Part shown: positions 1 through 9,099 of the stretch, piece after piece
How the letters are laid out: each line of letters opens with the position of its first letter
Position numbering within the stretch: position 1 is the stretch's first letter
Assembly (NCBI GenBank): GCA_947453645.1
Contig: CANGHG010000007.1
Location: forward strand, 1 to 33,025
Direction: 5' to 3'
Length of the DNA stretch: 33,025 bases
From: Comamonadaceae bacterium
GTDB lineage: Bacteria; Pseudomonadota; Gammaproteobacteria; Burkholderiales; Burkholderiaceae_C
Notes under the pieces: model-generated
Database searches by the model: none
Seen by the model: only the letters and a program-made list of their open reading frames with translations
What the model was told of the DNA's origin: nothing
Translations under genes and position numbers: made by a program

Positions 1-945
1 AGGGAAGTTGTAGGTGCGGATTCGGTCAGACCGGTCGCCGCTGCCAATCAGGCTTTTGCGCTCGGCGGCGTCTTTGGCGGCGCGCTCGGAGCGGTCTTTT
101 TCCTGGATGCGAGCGGTCAACACCCGCAGGGCTTGCGCTTTGTTGCTGTGCTGGCTGCGTCCGTCCTGGCACTCGGCCACGATGCCGGTGGGCAGGTGGG
201 TGATGCGCACGGCTGAATCGGTTTTGTTGATGTGCTGACCACCCGCACCGCTGGCGCGAAAGGTGTCGATGCGCAAGTCCGAGGGGTTGATTTGAATGGC
301 TTGGGCCTCGTCAGGCTCGGCCAACACCGCCACGGTGCAAGCGCTGGTGTGAATACGACCTTGGGTTTCGGTGGCAGGCACACGCTGCACCCGGTGGCCG
401 CCCGACTCGAACTTCAAAGCGCCATACACGCCTGAGCCCTCAATGCGGATCACCACCTCTTTGTAGCCACCCAACTCGCTCACCGACTCGCTGATCACCT
501 CCACCCGCCAGCCTGTGGCGGCGCAGTAACGGGTGTACATGCGCAGCAAGTCGCCGGCAAACAGCGCGGATTCGTCGCCGCCCGTGCCGGCTCGGATTTC
601 CAAAAACGCGTTGCGCGCGTCGTCGGGGTCTTTGGGCAGCAACATGCGTTGCAACTGGGCCTCCAGGGCGGGCATGGCCTGAGCGGCTGCGTCCAACTCC
701 TCTTGCGCCATGGCCTGCACCTCTGGGTCGGGGTCTTGCAGCATGGCTTGGGCGGCGCTCATGTCTTGGCCCAACTGGCACCATTTTTGATAGGGCGTGA
801 CCAAGGCCACCACCTCGGCATGCTCACGCGAGAGCAGCATGAACTGGTTCATGTCTTGCATGATGTCTTCGCGGGACAGCAAAAAATCCAGCTCGGACAA
901 ACGTTGTACCGAGCGCTCAAGTTGAGCGCGCATGAAAGGTTTCAT
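1..945 (-). CDS. prfA: Peptide chain release factor 1 (RF1), 3' end missing
   Basis: RF1 reads UAA and UAG stop codons on the ribosome and triggers release of the finished protein. The gene runs off the left edge; 315 codons are visible of about 360 usual for the family. Seen in the translation: the stop-codon recognition tripeptide PAT inside [14 protein letters not shown], the catalytic GGQ loop in [16 protein letters not shown], and the RIRTYNFP motif at the cut end. PAT, rather than SPF, separates RF1 from RF2. I start it at the ATG at 945 ([16 protein letters not shown]), which matches the usual MKPF start in Burkholderiales; an in-frame ATG at 933 is possible. It lies 16 bases downstream of hemA on the same strand, so the two are probably co-transcribed, as is common in proteobacteria. 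Confidence 0.96.
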   Translation of the reverse strand, partial: MKPFMRAQLERSVQRLSELDFLLSREDIMQDMNQFMLLSREHAEVVALVTPYQKWCQLGQDMSAAQAMLQDPDPEVQAMAQEELDAAAQAMPALEAQLQRMLLPKDPDDARNAFLEIRAGTGGDESALFAGDLLRMYTRYCAATGWRVEVISESVSELGGYKEVVIRIEGSGVYGALKFESGGHRVQRVPATETQGRIHTSACTVAVLAEPDEAQAIQINPSDLRIDTFRASGAGGQHINKTDSAVRITHLPTGIVAECQDGRSQHSNKAQALRVLTARIQEKDRSERAAKDAAERKSLIGSGDRSDRIRTYNFP

Positions 946-961
946 AAGGGGGCTGCCTCAG

Positions 962-2221
962 CTAACGGCTGTGGCGCAAGAAGAAGTGTTCGATGGCGCT
1001 GCGCGCTTGTTGACGTGCTTGGGTGTCGTCGTTGTGCAACTCGGCCATGACGCCATGCAGCATTTTTTGGGTGAGGCCTTTGGCCAGGGTTTCCAGCACC
1101 GCATCCACCGACTCGCCTTTGGACAACAGCTTTTGGGCACGTTGCAATTCAGCAGAACGCCAAGCTTCGGCTTGCTGATTGAGTTGCTGAATCAGCGGCA
1201 CGTCCGAGCGTTGGTCCAGCCAGTGCACAAAGCTTTGCACCCCAGCGTCGATGATGACCTCGGCCTCGGCCACCGCGGCTTGGCGGCTGGCTTGGCCGGT
1301 TTGCACCACATGGGACAAGTCGTCCACGGTGTAGAGATAAACGTCACGCAAGGATTTGACTTCAGGCTCAATGTCCCGTGGCACGGCCAAATCGACCATG
1401 AACATGGGGCGGTTGCGGCGGTTTTTCAGGGCACGCTCCACAGCGCCCAATCCAATGAGCGGCAAGGTGCTGGCGGTGCAGCTGATGACCGCGTCAAATT
1501 CATGCAGGCGGTCGGGCAGGTCGGCCAGGCGCATGACATTCGCACCCAATTGCTGGGCCAAATGCTCGCCACGCTCTTGGGTGCGGTTGGCCACGGTCAT
1601 GCTGAGTGGGGACTTGCCAGCAAAGTGGGTGGCGCAAAGTTCGATCATTTCGCCCGCGCCGACAAACAGCACGTGGATTTTGCTGAGGTCTTCAAACAAC
1701 TGGCTGGCCAAACGCACAGAAGCGGCGGACATGCTGATGCTGTGGGCGCCAATTTCGGTGGAACTGCGCACCTGCTTGGCCACGGCAAACGAGCGCTGGA
1801 ACATTTGGTGCAAGGTCGAGCCCAGCACGCCCACCTCACGGGCCACACGCACCGCGTCCTTCATTTGCCCCAGGATTTGCGGCTCGCCCAAGACCATGGA
1901 GTCCAACCCGCTGGCCACCCGAAAAGCATGACGTGCGGCTTCGTCGTCCAGCATGGTGTAGACATGGCCTTGCAGCGCGTCGGGGCTGACGCCGCCAGAC
2001 TCGGCCAGCCAATGCATGGTTTGAGGCAGGGAGATTTCTTGCGAGGCGCAGTAGATTTCGGTGCGGTTGCAAGTGGAGAGGATGGTGGCTTCGGTTTGAT
2101 CGCCCACCTTGTTGCGCAGGCCGTGCAACACCGGACCCATTTGATCGACGGCAAAGGCAAAGCGCCCCCGCAAATCGAGTGGTGCGGTGGTGTGGTTGAG
2201 ACCGAGCGCCCAAACAGACAT
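962..2221 (-). CDS. hemA: Glutamyl-tRNA reductase
   Basis: HemA reduces glutamyl-tRNA(Glu) with NADPH to glutamate-1-semialdehyde, the first committed step of C5-pathway tetrapyrrole (heme) synthesis in the cytoplasm. The 419-residue product has the normal length. The catalytic Cys is C51 in STCNRTEIY, the GEPQILGQ motif is at 112-119, and the NADPH-binding Rossmann motif is at about 184-191 (VLFVGAGE). A helical dimerisation domain forms the C-terminus. The ATG at 2221 gives the expected start [21 protein letters not shown]. No purine-rich ribosome binding site is visible upstream, and only 22 bases separate this start from the divergent gene at 2244. prfA follows downstream. Identity is secure. 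Confidence 0.97.
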   Translation of the reverse strand: MSVWALGLNHTTAPLDLRGRFAFAVDQMGPVLHGLRNKVGDQTEATILSTCNRTEIYCASQEISLPQTMHWLAESGGVSPDALQGHVYTMLDDEAARHAFRVASGLDSMVLGEPQILGQMKDAVRVAREVGVLGSTLHQMFQRSFAVAKQVRSSTEIGAHSISMSAASVRLASQLFEDLSKIHVLFVGAGEMIELCATHFAGKSPLSMTVANRTQERGEHLAQQLGANVMRLADLPDRLHEFDAVISCTASTLPLIGLGAVERALKNRRNRPMFMVDLAVPRDIEPEVKSLRDVYLYTVDDLSHVVQTGQASRQAAVAEAEVIIDAGVQSFVHWLDQRSDVPLIQQLNQQAEAWRSAELQRAQKLLSKGESVDAVLETLAKGLTQKMLHGVMAELHNDDTQARQQARSAIEHFFLRHSR

Positions 2222-2243
2222 GGCCGGATTATAAAATTTGCCA
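2222..2243. promoter_or_regulatory. Very short divergent start region with -10-like hexamers on both strands
   Basis: Only 22 bases lie between the start codons of hemA (minus) and the membrane-protein gene (plus). The AT-rich core reads TATAAT on the minus strand (2233 to 2228) and TATAAA on the plus strand (2230-2235). Each hexamer sits only 7 to 9 bases from its start codon, and neither gene has a visible Shine-Dalgarno sequence. I found no good -35 element on either side. Either transcripts start at or very near the start codons, or the real promoters lie inside the opposing genes and these hexamers are chance. Confidence 0.3.
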
Positions 2244-2522
2244 ATGGATGTTCTGTCTCTTATTGTTCACGTCTTGAATTTTTCAGTACCTGCAGTGGCT
2301 GTTGCAGCCTGGATTACCTTGATTTCACCCCTGATTTGGCGCAGTTCCAATCCTTGGAAAGCATGGAAATCTCGGTTTGTTCTAAACAGCATGGCTGGCG
2401 TCTTGATGCTGCTGATGGGCTTGATCTGGTCGGGTCAAGACGGCAAGATGAGCAGCTATGCCGCCATGGTGCTCGCTTGCGCCACTAGCCAGTGGTTATT
2501 AACCCGTGAACAGCAGGTTTGA
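2244..2522 (+). CDS. Small hypothetical inner-membrane protein
   Basis: This encodes 92 residues ([19 protein letters not shown]...). About three hydrophobic segments are visible: roughly 4-30, 48-62 and 70-85, joined by a short basic loop containing WKAWKSRF. I recognise no domain and no catalytic residues. I chose the ATG at 2244; a TTG at 2238 would add two residues. The next gene's ATG lies 32 bases downstream at 2555, so the two are probably one transcript. Position upstream of the large FAD/Fe-S oxidoreductase hints at a membrane link for that enzyme, but this is inference only. Confidence 0.75.
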   Translation: MDVLSLIVHVLNFSVPAVAVAAWITLISPLIWRSSNPWKAWKSRFVLNSMAGVLMLLMGLIWSGQDGKMSSYAAMVLACATSQWLLTREQQV

Positions 2523-2554
2523 CAAGGCCCTGGGTTAACATTCCCTCACTATTT

Positions 2555-5500
2555 ATGAATGCGCCAACGCCACTCCATCATTTGACGATGGCTGTCCAAG
2601 ACGGTCCTCGACTACGTGAAATCCCCTACAACTACACCTCGTTTTCCGACCGCGAAATCGTGATTCGCTTGTTGGGCGACGACGCTTGGTCGATTTTGGA
2701 GGCCTTGCGGGTGGAAAGACGCACTGGCCGCTCAGCACGAATGCTCTACGAGGTGCTGGGCGACATCTGGGTGGTGCAGCGCAACCCCTATTTGCAAGAC
2801 GATTTATTGGACAACCCCAAGCGCCGTGCCATGTTGGTGGACGCCTTGCAGCACCGTTTGCACGAGGTGCAAGTTCGCCGCAGCCAACAGCCAGCTGACC
2901 AAGAGCGTGACACCTTGGTGAACCAGTTGATCGACAAAGCCCAACAAGCTGTGGCGCAATTTGCCAAGCAATTTGAAGTGGTGGCCAAGTTGCGCAGCCG
3001 TGCCAAACGGGTGTTGCGCAAACACACGCTGGCCGACAACATCAAGTTTGACGCCATGAGCCGGGTCACCCATGTCACCGACGCCACCGACTGGCGGGTG
3101 GAATACCCGTTTGTGGTGTTGGCCCCTGACACCGAGGCGGAGATGGCCAAGCTGGTGAAGGCCTGCATCGACTTGGAGCTCACCATCGTGCCGCGTGGCG
3201 GCGGCACCGGCTACACGGGGGGCGCCATTCCCCTCACTTGGAAAAGTGTGGTCATCAACACCGAAAAATTGCAGGCCTTGGGTGCGGTTGAACACCTGAC
3301 CTTGCCTGGTTTGAGCCAGCCCGTGGCCACTGTCGCCACCGAAGCTGGCGTGGTCACTCAGCGCGTGGCCGATTTGGCCGAAAGCGCTGGACTGGTGTTT
3401 GCAGTCGATCCGACATCGGCCGAAGCCTCTTGCATCGGCGGCAACATCGCCATGAACGCTGGCGGCAAAAAGGCCGTGCTTTGGGGCACGGCCCTGGACA
3501 ACCTGGCCAGTTGGCGCATGGTCACCCCCGACGCCCAGTGGCTGGAGGTGGTCCGACTGAACCACAACCTGGGCAAGATTCACGACGCGCAAACCGCCAG
3601 TTTCGAGTTGCGTTACTTCGAAGCCGATGGCCAAACCCCTGTGCGCACCGAGCGTTTGGACATTCCAGGGCGCAGTTTTCGCAAAGCTGGTTTGGGCAAG
3701 GACGTCACCGACAAGTTTTTGAGCGGCTTACCAGGCGTGCAAAAAGAAGGTTGTGATGGCCTGATCACCAGCGCCCGCTGGATCTTGCACCGCATGCCCA
3801 GCCACACCCGCACCGTTTGCTTGGAGTTTTTCGGCCCAGCCCACGAGGCAGTGCCCAGCATTGTCGAAATCAAGGACTACATGTTCGAGGTGGCGCGTCA
3901 CAGCGGCACCGTGTTGGCGGGCTTGGAGCATCTGGACAACCGGTATTTGAAAGCCGTGGGTTACACCACCAAGTCCAAACGTGGCGGCCTGCCCAAGATG
4001 GTCTTGTTTGGCGACATCGCTGGCGACGACGCCGATGAAGTGGCCCGGGTCACCTCCGAGGTGGTGCGCCTGGCCAACGCCCGAAGCGGCGAAGGTTTTG
4101 TGGCGGTCAGCCCCGAGGCGCGGAAAAAGTTTTGGCTGGACCGCAAGCGCACCGCAGCCATCAGCCGCCACACCAACGCTTTCAAAATCAACGAAGACGT
4201 GGTGATTCCCTTGCCTCGCATGGCCGAGTACACCGACGGCATTGAACGCATCAACATCGAGCTGTCTTTGCGCAACAAAATTGCGCTTTGCACCGCGCTC
4301 GAACACCTGTTGCGAAACGACGCCTTGCCTTTGGGTGCGGTGGAAGACGACAGTGACTCTGCCTCCCCCGAATTGCTGCAAGACCGTGTGGGTCAAGCAT
4401 TGGCATTGATTGCCGAGGTGCGGGGTCTTTGGCAGTCTTGGTTGAACGATGTTGAAAAACTCCTGTTGCCACTGCAAACCCATGAACTTCGGGCCAGTTG
4501 GAAAACCCAGTTGCGCCCGCAACTGCACGATTTGTTCAGCGGCGCAGCCTTTGCCCCTTTGCGCCAAGAGTTTGATGCGGTGCATCAACGCATTTTGAAA
4601 GGCCGTGTGTGGGCCGCTCTGCACATGCATGCCGGTGACGGCAATGTGCACACCAATTTACCGGTCAACAGCGACGACTACGACATGCTACAAACCGCGC
4701 ACGAGGCGGTGGACCGCATCATGGCTTTGGCCAGGTCCTTGGATGGCGTCATCTCGGGTGAACACGGCATTGGCATCACCAAACTCGAGTATTTGAGCGA
4801 GCAAGAACTCAAACCTTTTGCTGATTACAAAACCCGCATCGACCCGAATGGCCATTTCAACAAAGGCAAGTTGTTGAAAAATGCCGACCTGAGCCAGGCC
4901 TACACCCCCAGCTTTGGCCTGATGGGCCACGAGTCGCTGATCATGCAGCAGTCGGACATTGGGGCCATCTCGGACTCGATCAAAGACTGCTTGCGCTGCG
5001 GCAAATGCAAACCTGTATGCGCCACCCATGTGCCTGGCGCCAATTTGCTCTACAGCCCACGCGACAAAATTTTGGCCACCTCGCTCTTGATTGAAGCCTT
5101 TTTGTACGAAGAGCAAACCCGTCGTGGCATTTCCATCAGGCACTGGGAAGAGTTTGAAGACGTGTCCGACCACTGCACGGTCTGCCACAAATGCGCCTCG
5201 CCTTGCCCGGTGAAGATTGACTTTGGCGACGTGACCATGAACATGCGCAACCTGCTGCGCAAAATGGGTCGACAAAGTTTCCGCCCCGCCTCGGCTTTCC
5301 AGTCTTGGATGGTGGGCACGGTCAATCCACAAGCCATTCAAGTGGCGCACCAACTCACCCGCTGGGGCATGCAAGCCCAGCGCCTGGCCAACACCGTGTT
5401 GGGCAGCCTGACTCGTCAGCAAACCAAAGCGCCTCCGGCAACCGTGGGGGCAGCGCCTTTGAAGGCGCAGGTGATTCACTTTGTGAACAAAAAAATGCCC

Positions 5501-6397
5501 AAGGGCTTGCCCAACAAAACGGCCCGCGCCATGTTGGACATTGAGGACAGGGACTATGTGCCCATCATCCGCAACCCCGCGCAAACCAGCGCGGACGCCG
5601 AGGCGGTGTTTTATTTCCCAGGTTGTGGTTCCGAGCGCCTCTTTAGCCAAGTGGGCTTGGCGACCCAGGCCATGCTTTGGCATGCGGGGGTGCAAACCGT
5701 GTTGCCACCAGGCTATTTGTGCTGCGGCTATCCGCAGCGCGGCTCGGGCCAGCAAGACAAGGCGGACAAAATCATCACCGACAACCGGGTGCTGTTCCAT
5801 CGCGTGGCCAACACCTTGAACTACCTGGACATCAAAACCGTGGTGGTGAGTTGCGGCACCTGCTTTGACCAGCTGCAAGGCTATGAGTTCGACAAAATTT
5901 TCCCAGGCTGCAAGATCGTCGACATCCACGAATACCTGCTGAGCAAAGACATCACCTTGCCTGGCGGGCAGGCTTATCTGTACCACGACCCCTGCCACAG
6001 CCCCATGAAACAGCAAGCGCCCATGAAAACGGTGAAAGCCTTGTTGGGCGATCAGGTGCTGGAGAGCAAGCGCTGCTGCGGTGAAAGCGGTGGGTTGGCG
6101 TATTCACGCCCCGACATTTCCACCCAAATTCGCTTTCGCAAAGAGGCGGAAATCTTGGCGGGTGAGGCGCAATTGCGAGACAAAGGTTGGTTGGCACCGA
6201 AGGACAACATCAAGGTGTTGACCTCCTGCCCGAGTTGCATGATTGGCTTGAACCGTTTCCAAGATGATCTGCAAAACGGCTTGCTAGAGGCAGATTACAT
6301 CGTGGTTGAAATGGCCAAGAAGATCTTGGGCGAGAACTGGATGGCCGAGTATGTGCAGGTCGCCAATGCAGGTGGCATTGAACGGGTGCTGGTCTGA
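2555..6397 (+). CDS. Giant FAD-linked oxidase fused to a 4Fe-4S/CCG module (GlcD/GlcF-like, DUF3683 N-terminus)
   Basis: This 1280-residue protein probably oxidises a 2-hydroxy acid (D-lactate or glycolate type) and passes electrons through Fe-S clusters to quinone; the substrate is not readable from sequence. An N-terminal DUF3683-like region covers about 1-160. An FAD-binding type 4 domain follows, with the pyrophosphate loop [10 protein letters not shown] near 213-224. The FAD-oxidase C-terminal domain has HAGDGNVH (692-699) and SGEHGIG (from 734). Two CxxCxxCxxxC sets lie at C812/815/818/822 and C874/877/880/884. Two CCG-type repeats follow, one from PGCG (C1025/1026 region) with a CC pair at 1056-1057, the other with [12 protein letters not shown] at 2519 is in frame, but the ATG at 2555 gives the usual MNAPTP start before [14 protein letters not shown]. 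Its stop overlaps the DUF971 start by one base (TGATG). Confidence 0.9.
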   Translation: MNAPTPLHHLTMAVQDGPRLREIPYNYTSFSDREIVIRLLGDDAWSILEALRVERRTGRSARMLYEVLGDIWVVQRNPYLQDDLLDNPKRRAMLVDALQHRLHEVQVRRSQQPADQERDTLVNQLIDKAQQAVAQFAKQFEVVAKLRSRAKRVLRKHTLADNIKFDAMSRVTHVTDATDWRVEYPFVVLAPDTEAEMAKLVKACIDLELTIVPRGGGTGYTGGAIPLTWKSVVINTEKLQALGAVEHLTLPGLSQPVATVATEAGVVTQRVADLAESAGLVFAVDPTSAEASCIGGNIAMNAGGKKAVLWGTALDNLASWRMVTPDAQWLEVVRLNHNLGKIHDAQTASFELRYFEADGQTPVRTERLDIPGRSFRKAGLGKDVTDKFLSGLPGVQKEGCDGLITSARWILHRMPSHTRTVCLEFFGPAHEAVPSIVEIKDYMFEVARHSGTVLAGLEHLDNRYLKAVGYTTKSKRGGLPKMVLFGDIAGDDADEVARVTSEVVRLANARSGEGFVAVSPEARKKFWLDRKRTAAISRHTNAFKINEDVVIPLPRMAEYTDGIERINIELSLRNKIALCTALEHLLRNDALPLGAVEDDSDSASPELLQDRVGQALALIAEVRGLWQSWLNDVEKLLLPLQTHELRASWKTQLRPQLHDLFSGAAFAPLRQEFDAVHQRILKGRVWAALHMHAGDGNVHTNLPVNSDDYDMLQTAHEAVDRIMALARSLDGVISGEHGIGITKLEYLSEQELKPFADYKTRIDPNGHFNKGKLLKNADLSQAYTPSFGLMGHESLIMQQSDIGAISDSIKDCLRCGKCKPVCATHVPGANLLYSPRDKILATSLLIEAFLYEEQTRRGISIRHWEEFEDVSDHCTVCHKCASPCPVKIDFGDVTMNMRNLLRKMGRQSFRPASAFQSWMVGTVNPQAIQVAHQLTRWGMQAQRLANTVLGSLTRQQTKAPPATVGAAPLKAQVIHFVNKKMPKGLPNKTARAMLDIEDRDYVPIIRNPAQTSADAEAVFYFPGCGSERLFSQVGLATQAMLWHAGVQTVLPPGYLCCGYPQRGSGQQDKADKIITDNRVLFHRVANTLNYLDIKTVVVSCGTCFDQLQGYEFDKIFPGCKIVDIHEYLLSKDITLPGGQAYLYHDPCHSPMKQQAPMKTVKALLGDQVLESKRCCGESGGLAYSRPDISTQIRFRKEAEILAGEAQLRDKGWLAPKDNIKVLTSCPSCMIGLNRFQDDLQNGLLEADYIVVEMAKKILGENWMAEYVQVANAGGIERVLV

Positions 6398-6807
6398 TGG
6401 CTGGATTGCAAGCCCATACCCCCACCCCCACGGACATCGTGCTCCACAATGCCTCCAAGGTATTGGAAATCGCGTTTGACGATGGCAGCCGCTTTCGGAT
6501 TCCTTTCGAGTTGATGCGGGTGCTCAGCCCTTCAGCTGAAGTTCAGGGCCACGGCCCAGGTCAAGAGGTGCTGCAAACAGGCAAGCGCCATGTGGGCATT
6601 ACTGCGCTGGAGCAAGTGGGCCACTATGCAGTGCAACCCAGTTTCAGCGACGGTCACAACAGCGGTATTTTTTCTTGGGACTATTTGCACCACTTGGGTC
6701 ACAACCAAGACGCCCTGTGGGCCCAGTACGAACAACGCTTGCAAGCCGCGGGTGTGGACCGGGATGCGCCCATGGCCCAGCGCGGTGGCTCGGCTTGTCA
6801 TTCATAA
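6397..6807 (+). CDS. DUF971 domain protein
   Basis: This 136-residue protein has the DUF971 fold signature: IVLHNASKVLEIAFDDG near the N-terminus, the LRVLSPSAEVQGHG-type region (here LMRVLSPSAEV), and GIFSWDYLHHLG near 90-101. DUF971 resembles the N-terminal domain of gamma-butyrobetaine hydroxylase and also forms the C-terminal domain of the Fe-S carrier HCF101 in plants. Its own role is not established. The start ATG overlaps the stop of the preceding Fe-S oxidoreductase, so translation is probably coupled, and ubiE begins 9 bases after its stop. The pairing with a two-cluster Fe-S enzyme suggests a part in cluster delivery or enzyme assembly; this is inference. Confidence 0.85.
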   Translation: MAGLQAHTPTPTDIVLHNASKVLEIAFDDGSRFRIPFELMRVLSPSAEVQGHGPGQEVLQTGKRHVGITALEQVGHYAVQPSFSDGHNSGIFSWDYLHHLGHNQDALWAQYEQRLQAAGVDRDAPMAQRGGSACHS

Positions 6808-6816
6808 GGTGTGACC

Positions 6817-7548
6817 ATGGCAACGACAGATTTCGGTTTCAAAACAGTAGACGAGCAAGACAAAGCGCGGCGCGTGCGCGGCGTGTTCGACTCTGTGGCT
6901 TCCAAATACGATGTGATGAACGATCTCATGTCCATGGGCTTGCACCGTGCGTGGAAGGCCTACACCGTGATGGTGGCCCATTTGAAGCCCGGCGATCAGG
7001 TGCTGGACATTGCAGGTGGTACAGGCGACATGGCCCAAGCTTTTGCGGCGAAAGTGGGCAGCACCGGCACTGTGGTGCATACCGACATCAATTTGGCGAT
7101 GTTGCGCCAAGGTCGGGACCGCCTGACCGATGAAGGTGTGCTGTTGCCCACGGCCGTTTGCGACGCCGAGCAACTGCCTTTTCCAGACCAGCATTTCAAC
7201 TTGGTGTGCGTGGCCTTTGGCTTGCGCAACATGACCCACAAAGACCGCGCTTTGCGCGAAATGGCGCGGGTGCTCAAGCCTGGCGGCAAGCTCTTGGTGT
7301 TGGAATTCTCCAAAGTGGCCCCACCTTTGAGCAAGATCTACGATTGGTATTCCTTTCAGGTCTTGCCTAGGCTGGGCAAAATGGTGGCAGGCGACGACGC
7401 CAGTTACCGCTATTTGGCCGAATCGATTCGCATGCACCCAGACCAGCAAACCTTGAAAGCCCTCATGCAAGAAAGTGGCTTTGCGCATGTGGACATTCAC
7501 AACCTGTCCTTGGGCGTGGTGGCCCTGCATGTTGGAATACGTTGTTGA
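6817..7548 (+). CDS. ubiE: Ubiquinone/menaquinone C-methyltransferase UbiE
   Basis: UbiE is the SAM-dependent C-methyltransferase of ubiquinone synthesis (and of menaquinone synthesis where that exists), working on the prenylated benzoquinol ring in the cytoplasm. The product is 243 residues, the normal length. [23 protein letters not shown] is the family N-terminus, the SAM-binding motif [10 protein letters not shown] lies at 62-71, and the C-terminus [10 protein letters not shown] is typical. I start at the ATG at 6817; an in-frame GTG at 6811 is less likely. The Tim44-like gene begins 36 bases later and ubiJ and ubiB follow, so this is one quinone-biosynthesis operon. Confidence 0.96.
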   Translation: MATTDFGFKTVDEQDKARRVRGVFDSVASKYDVMNDLMSMGLHRAWKAYTVMVAHLKPGDQVLDIAGGTGDMAQAFAAKVGSTGTVVHTDINLAMLRQGRDRLTDEGVLLPTAVCDAEQLPFPDQHFNLVCVAFGLRNMTHKDRALREMARVLKPGGKLLVLEFSKVAPPLSKIYDWYSFQVLPRLGKMVAGDDASYRYLAESIRMHPDQQTLKALMQESGFAHVDIHNLSLGVVALHVGIRC

Positions 7549-7584
7549 CACGGATTTTGTTTCTCTGATTGGAGTCGTCGTTTC

Positions 7585-8562
7585 ATGAACATCACCAGTT
7601 TTGTTTTGGCCTGTCTCTTGGTCCTCACCAGCTTCCATGCAGAGGCGGCCAAGCGTTTCGGTGGCGGCAAGTCCATCGGACAACAGTCCGGCAATGTGAC
7701 CCAGCGTGAAGCCAGTCGCCCGGCAACACCCGCCTCTTCCAATGCGGCCCCTAACGCGGCACCCAATGCCACACCTGCGCCTGCGCCCGCTGCACCAGCG
7801 CCCGCCGCCGCTCCCCGTCGTCCCTGGGGTGCCATGCTTGGCGGCTTGGCTGCAGGCTTGGGCCTGGCCTGGTTGGCCCATTCCATGGGCTTTGGTGCCG
7901 AGTTCGGACAGTTCTTGATGTTTGGCTTGATCGCCTTGGGGGTGGTCATGGTCATCGGCCTCTTCATGCGTCGCCGTGCGCACGACCCGTATGCTTATGG
8001 CGGTGCCAGCCCGCACAACCCCAATGAAATGCGCCAATACAACCCCGCCAAGATTGGCAATGACGCATCGGCCCGTCCTTGGGAGCAAACCAGCACTGGA
8101 TTTGAAAGCGCACCAGCACCCAGTCGCTCGGCCACCCGCATCGGCTCTGCCCTGATGGGCAGTGGCAGCAACTGGCAAATTCCTGAGGGCTTTGACGCCG
8201 CAGGATTTGTGGCTGCGGCCAAGGCCAACTTCATCAGTCTGCAAGCCGCTTGGGACAAGGCCGACATCCCCGCTTTGCGTGCCATGATGACCGACACCAT
8301 GTTGGCTGAAATCCAGTCCCAGTTGGCCGAGCGTGCCAACTTGGTGTCCGGTCCGAACACCACTGAAGTGGTCATGCTCGAAGCCCAGCTCTTGGGCATT
8401 GAAGACTTGGGCGAGGGCTACATGGCCAGCGTCGAGTTCTCGGGCATGATCCGTGAAGACCAAACATCTGGCCCCAGCCCATTCCGCGAGGTGTGGAACA
8501 TGACCCGTCCCAAGCAAGGCCAGATGGGCTGGTTGGTGGCAGGTGTGCAAGCCTTGCAATAA
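7585..8562 (+). CDS. Tim44-like domain membrane protein
   Basis: The 325-residue product has an N-terminal signal peptide or anchor (MNITSFVLACLLVLTSFHAEA), a basic glycine patch with RFGGGKSIGQQSG, and an Ala/Pro-rich low-complexity linker at about 50-75. One or two hydrophobic helices follow at about 86-105 and 110-130. The soluble C-terminal domain (about 200-325) resembles the Tim44/MRPL45 fold. Tim44-like domains bind lipid or act as scaffolds; the bacterial role is not settled. A GGAG ribosome binding site lies about 12 bases before the ATG. The gene sits between ubiE and ubiJ with gaps of 36 and 21 bases, which suggests a link to quinone synthesis or the membrane-bound Ubi complex. That function is inference. 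Confidence 0.85.
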   Translation: MNITSFVLACLLVLTSFHAEAAKRFGGGKSIGQQSGNVTQREASRPATPASSNAAPNAAPNATPAPAPAAPAPAAAPRRPWGAMLGGLAAGLGLAWLAHSMGFGAEFGQFLMFGLIALGVVMVIGLFMRRRAHDPYAYGGASPHNPNEMRQYNPAKIGNDASARPWEQTSTGFESAPAPSRSATRIGSALMGSGSNWQIPEGFDAAGFVAAAKANFISLQAAWDKADIPALRAMMTDTMLAEIQSQLAERANLVSGPNTTEVVMLEAQLLGIEDLGEGYMASVEFSGMIREDQTSGPSPFREVWNMTRPKQGQMGWLVAGVQALQ

Positions 8563-8583
8563 TTTCAACATTTGGGCAGACCC

Positions 8584-9099
8584 ATGGCCATCGCACCCAC
8601 CTTACAAGACCTCCCTGCCCAATTCGCCCAATTCATCCTGCAACTCAAGCCGCCTCCATGGTTGCTTCACGAGTTGCAAGACAAGTTGGTGATCCTGCTC
8701 AACCATGTCTTGTCACAAGAACCTGCTGCGCTGGAGCGCTTGCGCCGACAGCAAGGTCGCCACATCGCCGTGGCTTGGCGTGAACACCATTTGCAGTGGC
8801 GCATCACAACTGCAGGTTTGTTGGAGCGTGCCACCGACCAAACCAAGGCCGACTTGCGGGTGCAAATCAGCGAAAATTCCCCCCTGAACTTGGTGCAAGG
8901 CTTGGTCAAAGGCGATAAACCCGCCATGCGCATCGAAGGCGATGTGATGCTGGCCAGTGAGATCAACTGGCTGGTTGACCATGTGCGCTGGGATGCCGAG
9001 GAAGACTTGTCTCGCATCGTGGGTGACGCCGCTGCCCACCACATCGTCAGTGTGTCCAAGCGTGCCATGCAGTCCTTGAGCGAGTTCGTGCGCAAATGA
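8584..9099 (+). CDS. ubiJ: Ubiquinone biosynthesis accessory factor UbiJ (SCP2 domain)
   Basis: UbiJ is an SCP2-type lipid-binding protein that, with UbiK, helps assemble the aerobic Ubi enzyme complex and is thought to present the hydrophobic intermediates. The product is 171 residues. The SCP2-like domain covers roughly 40-135 ([13 protein letters not shown], then a region ending [18 protein letters not shown]), followed by a helical C-terminal tail containing [15 protein letters not shown], which is the UbiJ hallmark. I use the ATG at 8584; a TTG at 8572 is in frame. Its stop overlaps the start of ubiB (ATGA), matching the ubiE-ubiJ-ubiB order known from enterobacteria. Confidence 0.93.
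   Translation: MAIAPTLQDLPAQFAQFILQLKPPPWLLHELQDKLVILLNHVLSQEPAALERLRRQQGRHIAVAWREHHLQWRITTAGLLERATDQTKADLRVQISENSPLNLVQGLVKGDKPAMRIEGDVMLASEINWLVDHVRWDAEEDLSRIVGDAAAHHIVSVSKRAMQSLSEFVRK

Noticed and set aside
932-2488. 518-codon open frame on the plus strand across hemA
   Set aside because: It is antisense to hemA, whose catalytic Cys and Rossmann motif are clear; the predicted protein resembles no family and is His/Gln-rich as antisense frames in such DNA tend to be.
4688-6016. 442-codon open frame on the minus strand
   Set aside because: Antisense to the Fe-S half of the large oxidoreductase, where conserved Cys motifs fix the plus-strand frame.
6802-8571. 589-codon open frame on the minus strand
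   Set aside because: It is antisense to ubiE and the Tim44-like gene, both of which are clear families; no domain is recognisable in it.
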